Source of the DNA: Castellaniella sp034675905
GTDB taxonomy: Bacteria; Pseudomonadota; Gammaproteobacteria; Burkholderiales; Burkholderiaceae_B
Assembly: GCF_034675905.1 (NCBI RefSeq)
Contig: NZ_JAUCCV010000009.1
Coordinates: 124,001-188,000, forward strand
DNA length: 64,000 nucleotides
Reading direction: 5' to 3'
In this document: positions 46,400 through 54,999 of the stretch, in pieces
How the letters are laid out: every line of letters starts with the position of its first letter
Position numbering within the stretch: the stretch's first letter is position 1
Notes under the pieces: generated by a model
Told to the model about the DNA's origin: nothing
Database searches by the model: none
The model's input: the letters and a program-made list of their open reading frames with translations, nothing else
Program-made: the position numbers and the translations under genes

Positions 46400-49300
46400 A
46401 TGAATTTTTCAGCCTGGTCGATTCGCAATCCTGTGCCGACTATCTTGCTGTTTGCCCTGCTGACGGTGGCGGGGCTATTCGCATTCGGCGGCGCCAAAAT
46501 CCAGAATTTCCCGGACGTCGACCTGCCCCTGGTGACGGTCGTGGCCAGCTTGCCGGGCGTGGCGCCCGCCCAAATGGAAACCGAGGTGGCGCGCAAGCTG
46601 GAGAATGCCATGGCCACCATGAAGGGGCTGCGGCACTTGCATACGACGGTGCAGGACGGCGTAGCCACGGTCTCGGCTGAGTTCCGCCTGGAGAAGCCCC
46701 CTCAGGAAGCTTTGGACGATACGCGGGCTGCTGTGGCCCGTGTGCGGGCGGACTTGCCTGCCGCCTTGCGTGACCCCGTCATCAGCAAAGTAGAGTTCAA
46801 GAATGCCCCGATTCTGACGTATACGGTGGCCTCGTCACGCATGGATGAGGAAGCCTTGTCATGGTTCGTCGATGACCAGATCACACGGCGTCTGCTGGCC
46901 GTTCCCGGCGTTGGAGCCGTCACCCGTGTCGGTGGCGTCAACCGTGAAGTCCGCGTGGAACTGGACCCCGATCGACTGCTGGCATTGCGCCTGAGCGCGG
47001 CTGATGTGTCACGCCGACTCGGCCAGATGCAAGGCGAGGCCCCTGGCGGTCGCATCAGGCTGGGTAGCAGCGAGCAGACGATACGCGCGGTCGTTGCGGC
47101 ACCCTCGGCGGCGGCTCTGGCGGCGATTGCCATTCCCTTGCAGGATGGTCGTGTCGTGCGCCTGGACCAAGTGGCCACCGTGACCGATACCGTGGCCGAG
47201 CGCCGTAGCGCCGCCTTTCTCAACGGCAATCCGGTCGTCGGCTTCGAGGTCCTGCGCACCACGGGCGCGGGCGACCTGGATGTGGCCGACGGCGTGCGCC
47301 AGGCGCTCGCCGCATTGAAAGCCGAGCAGCCGGATCTTGAACTGACCGAAGCATTCAACGCCGTCGATCCGGTTGTGGAGAACTTTGAAGGCAGCATGTC
47401 GCTGCTTCTGGAAGGCGCTTTGCTGGCGGTGCTTGTCGTGGGACTCTTTTTGCGCGACATCCGCGCGACGTTCATCAGCGCCGTGGCGCTGCCGCTGTCC
47501 ATCATCCCCACTTTCCTGTTCATGCAATGGCTAGGGTTCACGTTGAACGTCGTCACCTTGCTGTCGCTATCGCTGGTGGTGGGCATCCTGGTGGATGATG
47601 CCATCGTCGAGATCGAGAACATCATGCGCCACCTGGCGCAGGGCAAGGATCCGCTGGAGGCCGCGCGGGAAGCAAGCGATGAGATCGGGATGGCGGTGAT
47701 CGCCACCACCTTCGCACTGATTGCCGTCTTCCTGCCCACTGCCTACATGGATGGCCTGGCCGGCAAGTTCTTCGTGCAGTTCGGATGGACCGCGTCCATC
47801 GCGGTCTTCTTTTCGCTTGTCGTGGCCCGGCTGTGCACGCCCATGATGGCGGCCTATTGGTTGAAGAAGCCGGCCCGGTCCCATGTCGAACCATTCTGGA
47901 TGCCAGCCTATCTGAAGGCTGCGCACTGGGCATTCGCGCACAAGGGCGCGACGCTGGCGATCGTGGCGTTTTTCAGCATCGCCAGTTGCATGCCGCTGCT
48001 GACGGGCGCGATCAAAAGCGACTTCATGCCGCCCGCTGACGTGAGCCAGACCCGCGTCAGCGTCGAGCTGCCGCCGGGCAGCACCTTCGAACAAACGCGC
48101 GCTGTCGCTGATCAGGTGGGTGCAGCCGTGGCCGCGCATCCGCAGGTGACCATGGTCTATACCGCTGTCGGCGGCGGTAGCGCCGGAGATAGCCCGGTGC
48201 ACAACGCAGCCGAAGCGCGCATGGCGAATCTGACGCTGAACCTGACGCCGCGCGAAGAGCGCCCAGGCCAGAGCCAGCAGCTCATCGAGCGCGAACTGCG
48301 TTCCCGTTTGCTGGATGTGGCGGGCGCACGCATCAAGGTGGCCGTGGATGAGGTCTATACCTTGGTGCTCTCCGGCGAGGATAGCGACCTGCTGGCGCAG
48401 CATGCGGCCAGGGTGGAGCAGGAATTGCGCGGTCTGGCGGGCATCGGCCAGGTGATCAGCAGCGCGAGCTTGCAGCGGCCGGAATTGATTGTGCGTCCGG
48501 ATACGGCCCGCACAGCCGATCTGGGCGTGAGCACCGATGCGATTGCAGAGACGTTGCGGGTGGCTACTCTGGGCGATTATGAGCAATTTCTGCCAAAGCT
48601 GAATCTGGACCAGCGTCAGGTGCCGATTGTGGTGCGACTGCCCGATGATGCGACGCATAACCTCGTCTTGCTGCGCCAGCTCACGGTGCCGGGCGCTCGC
48701 GGCCCCGTGCCGCTGAGCCATGTGGCCGAGATGACGATTGCCAGCGGACCGGCGCAGATCAGCCGCCTTGATCGCCGGCGCAATGTGAACTTCGAGATCG
48801 AGCTCAACGGTCAGGCGCTGGGCGATGTACAGCAGCGCGTCGCCGCCTTGCCCAGCCTGTCGCATCTGCCTCCCGGTTTGTTCAGGAACGACATTGGCGA
48901 GGCGGAAACGTCCAACGAACTGGGCCGGAGTTTCCTGCTGGCGATGGGCGCCGGCGTGGCCTGCATCTACATCGTACTGGTGCTGTTGTTTCGTGCCTGG
49001 GTGCAGCCGGTGACGATTCTTGGAGCGCTGTTGTTAGCGGTGCCTGGGGTGATCCTGGTCTTATTCGCCACCGGCACCAATCTCAGCATGCCCGTCATGA
49101 TCGGGGTGATCATGCTGATGGGGATTTCCTCCAAGAATTCCATTTTATTGGTGGAATATGCAATCATGGCGCGCCGTGATCACGGCATGTCGCGGCACGA
49201 GGCATTGCTGGATGCCTGCCATAAGCGTGCGCGCCCCATCGTGATGACGACGCTGGCGATGGGCGTTGGCATGCTGCCCATTGCGCTGGGCTTGGGCGCC

Positions 49301-49462
49301 GATCCGAGCTTTCGCGCACCAATGGCCATTGTCGTGATCGGCGGTCTGATCACCTCGACGTTCTTGAGTCTGTTGTTTGTTCCGGTGTTCTATGCCGTAT
49401 TGGACGATCTTGCTCAGCGTTTCACGCCGGGATCTGGGCTGGCGAGGCCGTCCCGCCGCTAG
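46400..49462 (+). CDS. RND efflux permease (HAE1-like), MarR-linked pump
   Basis: A 1020-residue inner-membrane antiporter beginning MNFSAWSIRNPVPTILLFAL. The proton-relay Asp pair lies in GILVDDAIVEIENIMRH and the Lys in GISSKNSILLVEYA. Its sequence differs clearly from the MexF-like pump at 26405 (NFPDVDLPLVTVVASLPGVAP against ISEYPEVVPPSVVVRAQFPG), so the two are not recent duplicates. The lack of heavy-metal (CzcA) motifs supports an organic substrate, but which one cannot be said. Confidence 0.92.
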   Translation: MNFSAWSIRNPVPTILLFALLTVAGLFAFGGAKIQNFPDVDLPLVTVVASLPGVAPAQMETEVARKLENAMATMKGLRHLHTTVQDGVATVSAEFRLEKPPQEALDDTRAAVARVRADLPAALRDPVISKVEFKNAPILTYTVASSRMDEEALSWFVDDQITRRLLAVPGVGAVTRVGGVNREVRVELDPDRLLALRLSAADVSRRLGQMQGEAPGGRIRLGSSEQTIRAVVAAPSAAALAAIAIPLQDGRVVRLDQVATVTDTVAERRSAAFLNGNPVVGFEVLRTTGAGDLDVADGVRQALAALKAEQPDLELTEAFNAVDPVVENFEGSMSLLLEGALLAVLVVGLFLRDIRATFISAVALPLSIIPTFLFMQWLGFTLNVVTLLSLSLVVGILVDDAIVEIENIMRHLAQGKDPLEAAREASDEIGMAVIATTFALIAVFLPTAYMDGLAGKFFVQFGWTASIAVFFSLVVARLCTPMMAAYWLKKPARSHVEPFWMPAYLKAAHWAFAHKGATLAIVAFFSIASCMPLLTGAIKSDFMPPADVSQTRVSVELPPGSTFEQTRAVADQVGAAVAAHPQVTMVYTAVGGGSAGDSPVHNAAEARMANLTLNLTPREERPGQSQQLIERELRSRLLDVAGARIKVAVDEVYTLVLSGEDSDLLAQHAARVEQELRGLAGIGQVISSASLQRPELIVRPDTARTADLGVSTDAIAETLRVATLGDYEQFLPKLNLDQRQVPIVVRLPDDATHNLVLLRQLTVPGARGPVPLSHVAEMTIASGPAQISRLDRRRNVNFEIELNGQALGDVQQRVAALPSLSHLPPGLFRNDIGEAETSNELGRSFLLAMGAGVACIYIVLVLLFRAWVQPVTILGALLLAVPGVILVLFATGTNLSMPVMIGVIMLMGISSKNSILLVEYAIMARRDHGMSRHEALLDACHKRARPIVMTTLAMGVGMLPIALGLGADPSFRAPMAIVVIGGLITSTFLSLLFVPVFYAVLDDLAQRFTPGSGLARPSRR

Positions 49463-49544
49463 CCTGCGTCGCCGCGGTTTACTCGCCCGCATTCACTAAA
49501 AACCTCAACTTGATGTTGGTCAATGATTTGCATACTATGCCCTT

Positions 49545-49600
49545 AAATCTGAGTGTTTTAGTCGGGTACTAAGCTATACTTGACTTTAATAGTCGGGTAT
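49545..49600. promoter_or_regulatory. Two tandem IscR type 1 operators upstream of iscR
   Basis: 49576-49600 matches the E. coli type 1 consensus (ATASYYGACTRWWWYAGTCRRSTAT) at 24 of 25 positions by eye. 49545-49569 matches at about 21 of 25. The sites start 31 bases apart, close to three helical turns. [2Fe-2S]-IscR bound here would repress iscRSUA, as in the E. coli isc promoter. Confidence 0.85.
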
Positions 49601-49644
49601 AAATTTCCCGTGTGATTTGATTCAGAACCAAAAGGGGTTTCATC

Positions 49645-50160
49645 ATGCGTTTGACGACCAAAGGGCGTTTCGCAGTAACGGCAATGATCGATCTGGCTCT
49701 ACGCCACCACAGCGGCCCGGTGACATTGGCCGCCATCAGCGAGCGACAGAATATTTCCCTGTCGTATCTGGAACAGTTGTTCGGCAAGCTGCGGCGCCAT
49801 GAATTGGTGGATAGCGTGCGCGGGCCGGGCGGGGGATACATGCTGGCCCGCCATGCCCGCGACCTGTCCGTCGCCGATATCATCTTTGCCGTGGACGAGC
49901 CGCTGGACGCAACTAGCTGCGGCGGCAAGGAAAACTGCGACATCGGACGCAATGGCCGTTCGGGGAAATGCATGACGCATGACCTGTGGGCGACCTTGAG
50001 TCGTAAAATGCTGGAATACCTGGATTCGGTGTCGCTGCAGGATCTGGTCGATCAGCAGCGTCTGCGGGAATGGCAGGAATCAGGGCAGCTGCGCAGCGGC
50101 CGCCCGACGATTCCCATCACACCCGTCGCCAGCAATACCCAGGAGCCCGTTTCCGCCTGA
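49645..50160 (+). CDS. iscR: Fe-S cluster-responsive regulator IscR
   Basis: Rrf2-family repressor of its own operon. The winged helix is RLTTKGRFAVTAMIDLALRH...SLSYLEQLFGKLRRHELVDSVRGPGGG. Cluster ligands are Cys92 and Cys98 (SCGGKENC) and Cys109 with His112 (KCMTH). The last gap is five residues longer than in E. coli. At 171 residues it is the usual size. The two operators just upstream fit autoregulation. iscS follows after 16 bases. Confidence 0.95.
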   Translation: MRLTTKGRFAVTAMIDLALRHHSGPVTLAAISERQNISLSYLEQLFGKLRRHELVDSVRGPGGGYMLARHARDLSVADIIFAVDEPLDATSCGGKENCDIGRNGRSGKCMTHDLWATLSRKMLEYLDSVSLQDLVDQQRLREWQESGQLRSGRPTIPITPVASNTQEPVSA

Positions 50161-50176
50161 TTGTTCTGGAGTCTCA

Positions 50177-51397
50177 ATGTCGCAAGGTCTGTCAGCAGAT
50201 CGCCCTATCTATCTGGATTATTCGGCTACCACGCCGGTGGACGAACGCGTGGTGCAAGCCATGCTGCCTTGGCTGGCCGAGCGTTTCGGCAACCCGGCCT
50301 CGCGCAGCCATGCCTGGGGCTGGGATGCCGAAGAGGCCGTGGAACAGGCGCGCGCCCAGGTGGCTGGTCTGATCCATGCCGATCCGCGTGAAATCATCTG
50401 GACCTCGGGCGCGACCGAATCCGATAATCTGGCGATCAAAGGCGTTGCCGGATCCCACGCGGCGCGGGGGCGGCACATCATCACCATGCGCACGGAGCAC
50501 AAGGCCGTGCTGGATGCCTGCCAGGCATTGGAACAGCACGGTTTCCAGGTCACCTACCTGGACGTGGATGCCGATGGCTTGGTCGATCCTCAGGTGCTGC
50601 GGACAGCCTTGCGCCCCGATACCATTCTGGTATCGATCATGCTGGTGAACAATGAAATCGGCGTCATCCAGGACATCGCGGCGCTGGCGGCCGTGTGTCG
50701 GGAACAGGGTGTCCTGTTTCATACGGATGCGGCGCAGGCCACCGGCAAGGTCGCCATCGACGTCAATGCCCTGGATGTCGATCTGATGTCCCTGTCGGCC
50801 CATAAGACCTATGGCCCCAAAGGCGTCGGGGCGCTGTATGTGCGGCGCAAGCCCCGTGTGCGCCTGGAGGCGCAGATCCACGGTGGCGGCCACGAACGCG
50901 GCATGCGGTCCGGCACTTTGCCTACGCATCAGATCGTCGGCATGGGCCAGGCGTACGCCCTGGCGGCCGAACTCATGGATCAGGAAATCCCCCGCATTCG
51001 GGCTATGCGGGATCGTCTGTGGGACGGCTTGAAAGATTTGCCCGATATCTACCTGAACGGGGCGCCCGATCATCGCGTGGCGCATACCCTGAATGTCAGC
51101 ATCGCTCATATCGAAGGCGAGGCCTTGCTGATGTCGATTCCTGAATTGGCCGTCTCCAGCGGGTCGGCCTGCACGTCCGCCAGCCTGGAACCCTCCTATG
51201 TGCTGCGGGCGTTGGGGCGCAGCGACCCCTTGGCGCATAGTTCTCTGCGCCTGACGCTGGGCCGCTATACCACGCAGGAACAGATCGACCTGGCCGTGAC
51301 GCTGCTGCGTGCACAGATCCAACGGTTGCGCGAACTCTCGCCCTTGTGGGAAATGCGCCAGCAGGGCGCCCTGGAAACGTGGGCGGGGGTGCTGTAA
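50177..51397 (+). CDS. iscS: Cysteine desulfurase IscS
   Basis: PLP enzyme that takes sulfur from cysteine and passes a persulfide to scaffold and thiolation proteins. YLDYSATTPVDERV opens the protein, TSGATESDNLAIKG and HTDAAQATGK line the cofactor, the PLP Lys lies in SLSAHKTYGPKG, and the mobile loop SSGSACTSASLEPSYVL holds the catalytic Cys. At 406 residues, with this loop type, it is IscS, not SufS. The stop codon shares one base with the iscU start. Confidence 0.97.
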   Translation: MSQGLSADRPIYLDYSATTPVDERVVQAMLPWLAERFGNPASRSHAWGWDAEEAVEQARAQVAGLIHADPREIIWTSGATESDNLAIKGVAGSHAARGRHIITMRTEHKAVLDACQALEQHGFQVTYLDVDADGLVDPQVLRTALRPDTILVSIMLVNNEIGVIQDIAALAAVCREQGVLFHTDAAQATGKVAIDVNALDVDLMSLSAHKTYGPKGVGALYVRRKPRVRLEAQIHGGGHERGMRSGTLPTHQIVGMGQAYALAAELMDQEIPRIRAMRDRLWDGLKDLPDIYLNGAPDHRVAHTLNVSIAHIEGEALLMSIPELAVSSGSACTSASLEPSYVLRALGRSDPLAHSSLRLTLGRYTTQEQIDLAVTLLRAQIQRLRELSPLWEMRQQGALETWAGVL

Positions 51398-51783
51398 TGG
51401 CGGGGCCGACGTACGGGCCGCAGGTCCTGGATCACTACCTGCATCCGCGCCATGTCGGGTCTTTCGATCCGCAGGACCGTCAGGTGGGCACGGCGCTGGT
51501 CGGCTCTCCGGCCCTGGGCCAGGTGCTGAAACTGCAGATCCGTCTGCAGGGCGAGGCTATCGAATCAGCCTGTTTCCGCGCGTTTGGCTGCGGTGCGGCC
51601 ATTGCGGCCGGGTCGCTGGCGACCGAATGGCTGCAAGGCCGCAGCCTGGATCAGGCGCTGGCCATCCACAGCCAGGATTTCGTCCAGGCCTTGGATCTGC
51701 CGCCCGCCAAGTTGCATTGCGCCCTGTTGGCCGAAGACGCCATTCGCGCGGCCGTCGCGGACTATACTGATAAGCATTCCTGA
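51397..51783 (+). CDS. iscU: Non-canonical IscU scaffold lacking the first conserved cysteine
   Basis: By position and overall sequence this is the Fe-S scaffold IscU (VLDHYLHPRHVGSFD; FGCGAAIAAGSLATEWLQGRSLDQA; LHCALLAEDAIRAAVADY). Canonical IscU has ACGD at the first ligand site; here it is ALGQ, so Cys becomes Leu40 and Asp becomes Gln42. The other ligands remain (Cys65, His107, Cys108). A non-family Cys59 lies six residues before Cys65. The HscA-binding LPPVK motif reads LPPAK (101-105). The ATG at 51397 gives 128 residues without frameshift. Either cluster assembly uses an altered ligand set or the protein is degenerating. Confidence 0.9.
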   Translation: MAGPTYGPQVLDHYLHPRHVGSFDPQDRQVGTALVGSPALGQVLKLQIRLQGEAIESACFRAFGCGAAIAAGSLATEWLQGRSLDQALAIHSQDFVQALDLPPAKLHCALLAEDAIRAAVADYTDKHS

Positions 51784-51810
51784 ACACCGGTTTTTATTGT
51801 CGAGGTCATC

Positions 51811-52134
51811 ATGGCAATCACACTCACACAACAGGCAGCCGATCACATCCGGCGCCATCTGGAAAAACGCGGCAAGGGCCTGGGCCTGCGCCTGGGCGTG
51901 AAACCATCCGGCTGCTCGGGCATGTCCTACCAGCTGGAATACGTGGACGATCCGATGGCCGAAGACCAGATCTTCGAGCAGTTCGGCGCCCGGCTGTACG
52001 TCGCGCCTGACAGCCTGACATATCTGCAGGGGACCGAATTGGACTACGCCCGAGAAGGCCTGAACGAAGGCTTTCGCTTCCGCAACCCCAATGAAAAAGC
52101 GGCGTGTGGCTGCGGGGAATCGTTTACGGTCTGA
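51811..52134 (+). CDS. iscA: Iron-sulfur cluster assembly protein IscA
   Basis: A-type carrier that receives and delivers Fe-S clusters. All three conserved cysteines are present, in KPSGCSGMSY and AACGCGESF. At 107 residues it is the normal size. It is the last gene of the operon here: a terminator follows and then the convergent lysS, so hscB, hscA, fdx and iscX, which usually follow, are absent from this locus. Confidence 0.96.
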   Translation: MAITLTQQAADHIRRHLEKRGKGLGLRLGVKPSGCSGMSYQLEYVDDPMAEDQIFEQFGARLYVAPDSLTYLQGTELDYAREGLNEGFRFRNPNEKAACGCGESFTV

Positions 52135-52157
52135 CGCCGCATCGCGTTCAGTCCAGC

Positions 52158-52188
52158 AAAAAGGCCGGTTGATGAAACCGGCCTTTTT
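52158..52188. terminator. Bidirectional intrinsic terminator between iscA and lysS
   Basis: The 8-bp stem GGCCGGTT (52163-52170) / AACCGGCC (52176-52183) is flanked by A5 and T5, extending the pairing, with a 5-base loop. It sits between two convergent genes and can serve both. Confidence 0.88.
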
Positions 52189-52206
52189 GCTGGGTGCGGC
52201 AAAGGA

Positions 52207-53724
52207 TCAGTCTTCGCGCCGCAGGTGCGGGAACAGGATCACGTCACGGATGTTGGGGCTGTCGGTCAGCATCATGACCAGGCGGTCGATGCCGATGCCG
52301 CAGCCGCCCGTGGGCGGCATGCCGTATTCCAGCGCGCGCACGTAGTCGGCGTCGTAGTACATGGCTTCCTCGTCACCGGCGTCTTTTGCTGCAACCTGGG
52401 CCTGAAAGCGGGCGGCCTGGTCCTCGGGGTCGTTCAGCTCGGAAAACCCGTTGGCGATTTCCCGGCCGCAGGCAAAGAGTTCAAAGCGTTCGGTGATGCC
52501 GGGCTGGGTGTCGGATGCCCGGGCCAGCGGCGAGACCTCGATCGGATAGTCGATGATGAAGGTCGGGTGCCAGAGCTGGGCTTCCGCCGTTTCCTCGAAC
52601 AGGGCCAATTGCAGGGCGCCCAGTCCTGCGTTGGCCAGGACCGGGCCGTTGACGTCGGCGCCCAGGCGGCGCAGATCCTGGCGCAGGAAATCGGCATCCT
52701 GCAGCTGTGCGGCCGTATAGGCCGGCGCATATTTCAGGATGGCTTCGGTGATGGTCAGGCGGTCGAACGCGCGGCCCAGGTCCAGTGGCTGGCCCTGGTA
52801 GTTCAGATCCGTCGTGCCGCAGACGCGCAGCGCCGTCTCGCGGATCAGGGACTCGGTGTAGTCCATCAGCCAGCGGTAGTCGGTGTACGCCGCATAGAAT
52901 TCCATCATCGTGAATTCAGGGTTGTGGCGCGGGCTGACCCCTTCGTTGCGGAAATTGCGGTTGATCTCGAAGACCCGTTCGAAGCCGCCCACGATCAGGC
53001 GCTTCAGATACAGTTCCGGCGCGATGCGCAGGTACATGTCCATGTCCAGCGCGTTGTGGTGCGTGGTGAACGGTTTGGCGGCGGCGCCCCCGGGGATCGG
53101 GTGCAGCATCGGGGTTTCGACTTCCAGGAAATCGGCGTCCGACATGATCTGGCGGATGGCGGTGACGATGCGGCTGCGGGCCAGGAAGGTCTGACGCGTT
53201 TCCTGCGTCATGATCAGGTCCACGTAGCGCTGGCGATAGCGCAGTTCCTGGTCGGCGACGCCGTGGAATTTGTCGGGCAGGGGGCGCAGGGATTTTGACA
53301 GCAGGCGCAGCGATTCCACGCGCAGCGACAGTTCGCCCTTGTGGGTCTTGAAGACCTGTCCCTCGGCGCCCACGATGTCGCCGATATCCCAGGACTTGAA
53401 AGCCGCGTAGATGTCGTCGCCCAGCACGCCCCGGTCCAGGTACAGCTGCAGGCGGCCGCTGGCGTCTTGCAGCGTGGCGAAGCTGGCCTTGCCCATGACG
53501 CGCTTGAGCATCATGCGACCGGCCACGCAGGCGCGGCGGTTCAGGTCCTGCAGGGCGTCGGCGTCCAGTGCGCCGCAGTCCTCGTGCAAGGTGGCGGCGT
53601 GAGTGTCGGGGTGAAAATCGTTGGGGTAGGCGGGACCGGCGTCGCGCAGGCTGGTCAGCTTGGCGCGCCGTTCGGCGATCAGGCGGTTTTCATCGGGAGT
53701 ATGGGATTCGGTCTGCGCGGTCAT
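52207..53724 (-). CDS. lysS: Lysyl-tRNA synthetase (class II)
   Basis: Charges tRNA-Lys. The N-terminal OB-fold anticodon domain (VAGRMMLKRVMGKASFATLQD) is followed by the class II core: motif 2, FRNEGVSPRHNPEFTMMEFYAAY, in two runs around the Arg, and motif 3, GCGIGIDRLVMMLT. At 505 residues it matches bacterial LysS. It is downstream of prfB with 71 bases between them, the common prfB-lysS pairing. Confidence 0.97.
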   Translation of the reverse strand: MTAQTESHTPDENRLIAERRAKLTSLRDAGPAYPNDFHPDTHAATLHEDCGALDADALQDLNRRACVAGRMMLKRVMGKASFATLQDASGRLQLYLDRGVLGDDIYAAFKSWDIGDIVGAEGQVFKTHKGELSLRVESLRLLSKSLRPLPDKFHGVADQELRYRQRYVDLIMTQETRQTFLARSRIVTAIRQIMSDADFLEVETPMLHPIPGGAAAKPFTTHHNALDMDMYLRIAPELYLKRLIVGGFERVFEINRNFRNEGVSPRHNPEFTMMEFYAAYTDYRWLMDYTESLIRETALRVCGTTDLNYQGQPLDLGRAFDRLTITEAILKYAPAYTAAQLQDADFLRQDLRRLGADVNGPVLANAGLGALQLALFEETAEAQLWHPTFIIDYPIEVSPLARASDTQPGITERFELFACGREIANGFSELNDPEDQAARFQAQVAAKDAGDEEAMYYDADYVRALEYGMPPTGGCGIGIDRLVMMLTDSPNIRDVILFPHLRRED

Positions 53725-53795
53725 GTCGGAAGATCTGTAAGTCGTGGAAGAGGGCCGGGCGGGGACGCCAGCCCGGCCTGGGCGTGGCTGGGGGC

Positions 53796-54900
53796 TCAGA
53801 CCCCTTGTTTCAGGCTGGCGGTGATGAAGGGGTCCAGGTCGCCGTCCAGGACTTTCTGCGTGTTGGAGATTTCGACTCCGGTGCGCAGATCCTTGATGCG
53901 GCTCTGGTCCAGCACATAAGAGCGAATCTGGTGACCCCAGCCCACATCGCTTTTGGCGTCTTCCAGTTTCTGCTGTTCCGCCATGCGGTTGCGCATTTCC
54001 AGTTCATACAGGCGCGATTTCAGCATCTGCATGGCTTCGGCGCGGTTGCGGTGCTGGGAACGGTCGTTCTGGCACTGCACGACGATGCCGGTGGGATTAT
54101 GGGTGATGCGCACCGCCGAGTCGGTCTTGTTGATGTGCTGGCCGCCGGCGCCGCTGGCGCGGTAGGTGTCGATGCGCAGATCAGCCGGATTGACCTCGAT
54201 TTCAAAGGAATCATCGATCTCCGGATAGACGAACACGCTGGCAAAGGACGTGTGGCGGCCGTTGGAGGAATCAAAGGGGCTTTTGCGCACCAGGCGGTGT
54301 ACGCCGGTTTCCGTGCGCAGCAGGCCGTAGGCGTATTCGCCTTCGAATTTGATCGTGGCCGATTTGATGCCGGCGACTTCGCCTTCGGATTCTTCCAGGA
54401 TTTCCGCCTTGAAGTCCTTGCGTTCACCGTAGTGCAGGTACTGGCGCAGCAGCATGGAGGCCCAATCCTGGGCCTCGGTGCCGCCAGCGCCCGCCTGGAT
54501 GTCGATGAAGCAGTTCATGGCGTCGGCTGGATTGTTGAACATGCGGCGGAATTCCAGCGCCTCCAGACGTTCGCCCAGGGCGGCGCAATCGGCTTCGATG
54601 GCCTGCAGGGTCGCATCGTCATCGTCTTCGCTGGCCAGCTCGAACAGGTCGCGGGCGTCCGTCAGGCCGCGTTCCAGTTCGGTCAGGGTCTGGACGATGG
54701 TTTCCAGGGATTTTTTTTCGCGCCCCAGTTCCTGGGCGTGGGTGGGGTCGTTCCAGACGTCGGGGCTTTCGAGTTCGGCATTGACGACGATCAAGCGTTC
54801 GGCTTTGGTATCGTAGTCAAAGATACCTCCGAAGAATGGCCTGGCGCTCCAGATAGTCCTCGATGTGGGTGCTGATCTGGTTCTGGCGTTCGGCTTCCAT
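53796..54900 (-). CDS. prfB: Peptide chain release factor 2 (programmed +1 frameshift)
   Basis: Recognises UGA and UAA stop codons and triggers peptide release. The first 27 codons (MEAERQNQISTHIEDYLERQ...) run from the ATG at 54900 to an in-frame TGA at 54819-54817. After a +1 shift the frame continues to 53796, giving 367 residues. The stop-recognition tripeptide SPF lies in VRKSPFDSSNGRH and the catalytic GGQ in ASGAGGQHINKTDSAV. The shift site is listed separately. It makes RF2 synthesis self-regulating. The first part is too short to appear as an obvious gene. Confidence 0.96.
54816..54830 (-). promoter_or_regulatory. RF2 programmed frameshift site
   Basis: On the minus strand the sequence is GGAGGTATCTTTGAC: a Shine-Dalgarno-like GGAGG three bases before CTT, which slips onto TTT at the in-frame TGA. 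This is the same layout as in E. coli prfB and shows that the in-frame stop is genuine, not an error. Confidence 0.92.
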
Positions 54901-54956
54901 GCGGGTTTCCTTTTTTCTGATACTGCGAAGATAATCTACCATTTTAACGCGCCAGG

Positions 54957-54978
54957 ACGCCGGTATCGATACCGGCGT
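54957..54978. repeat. 22-bp perfect palindrome between prfB and the TehA-type gene
   Basis: ACGCCGGTATC at 54957-54967 is followed directly by its reverse complement at 54968-54978, with no spacer. It lies between two divergent genes, 22 bases before the TehA-type start. It could be an operator for a dimeric regulator or, in RNA, a hairpin; no T-run follows. Confidence 0.75.
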
Positions 54979-54999
54979 GGAAGCACCAAGGAGAGCTGC

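Noticed and set aside
53568..54875. Plus-strand frame of 435 codons over lysS/prfB
   Set aside because: Opposite strand of two housekeeping genes with their motifs intact.
54817..54900. Premature stop making prfB a pseudogene
   Set aside because: The TGA lies in the complete programmed frameshift element and the downstream frame is intact RF2.
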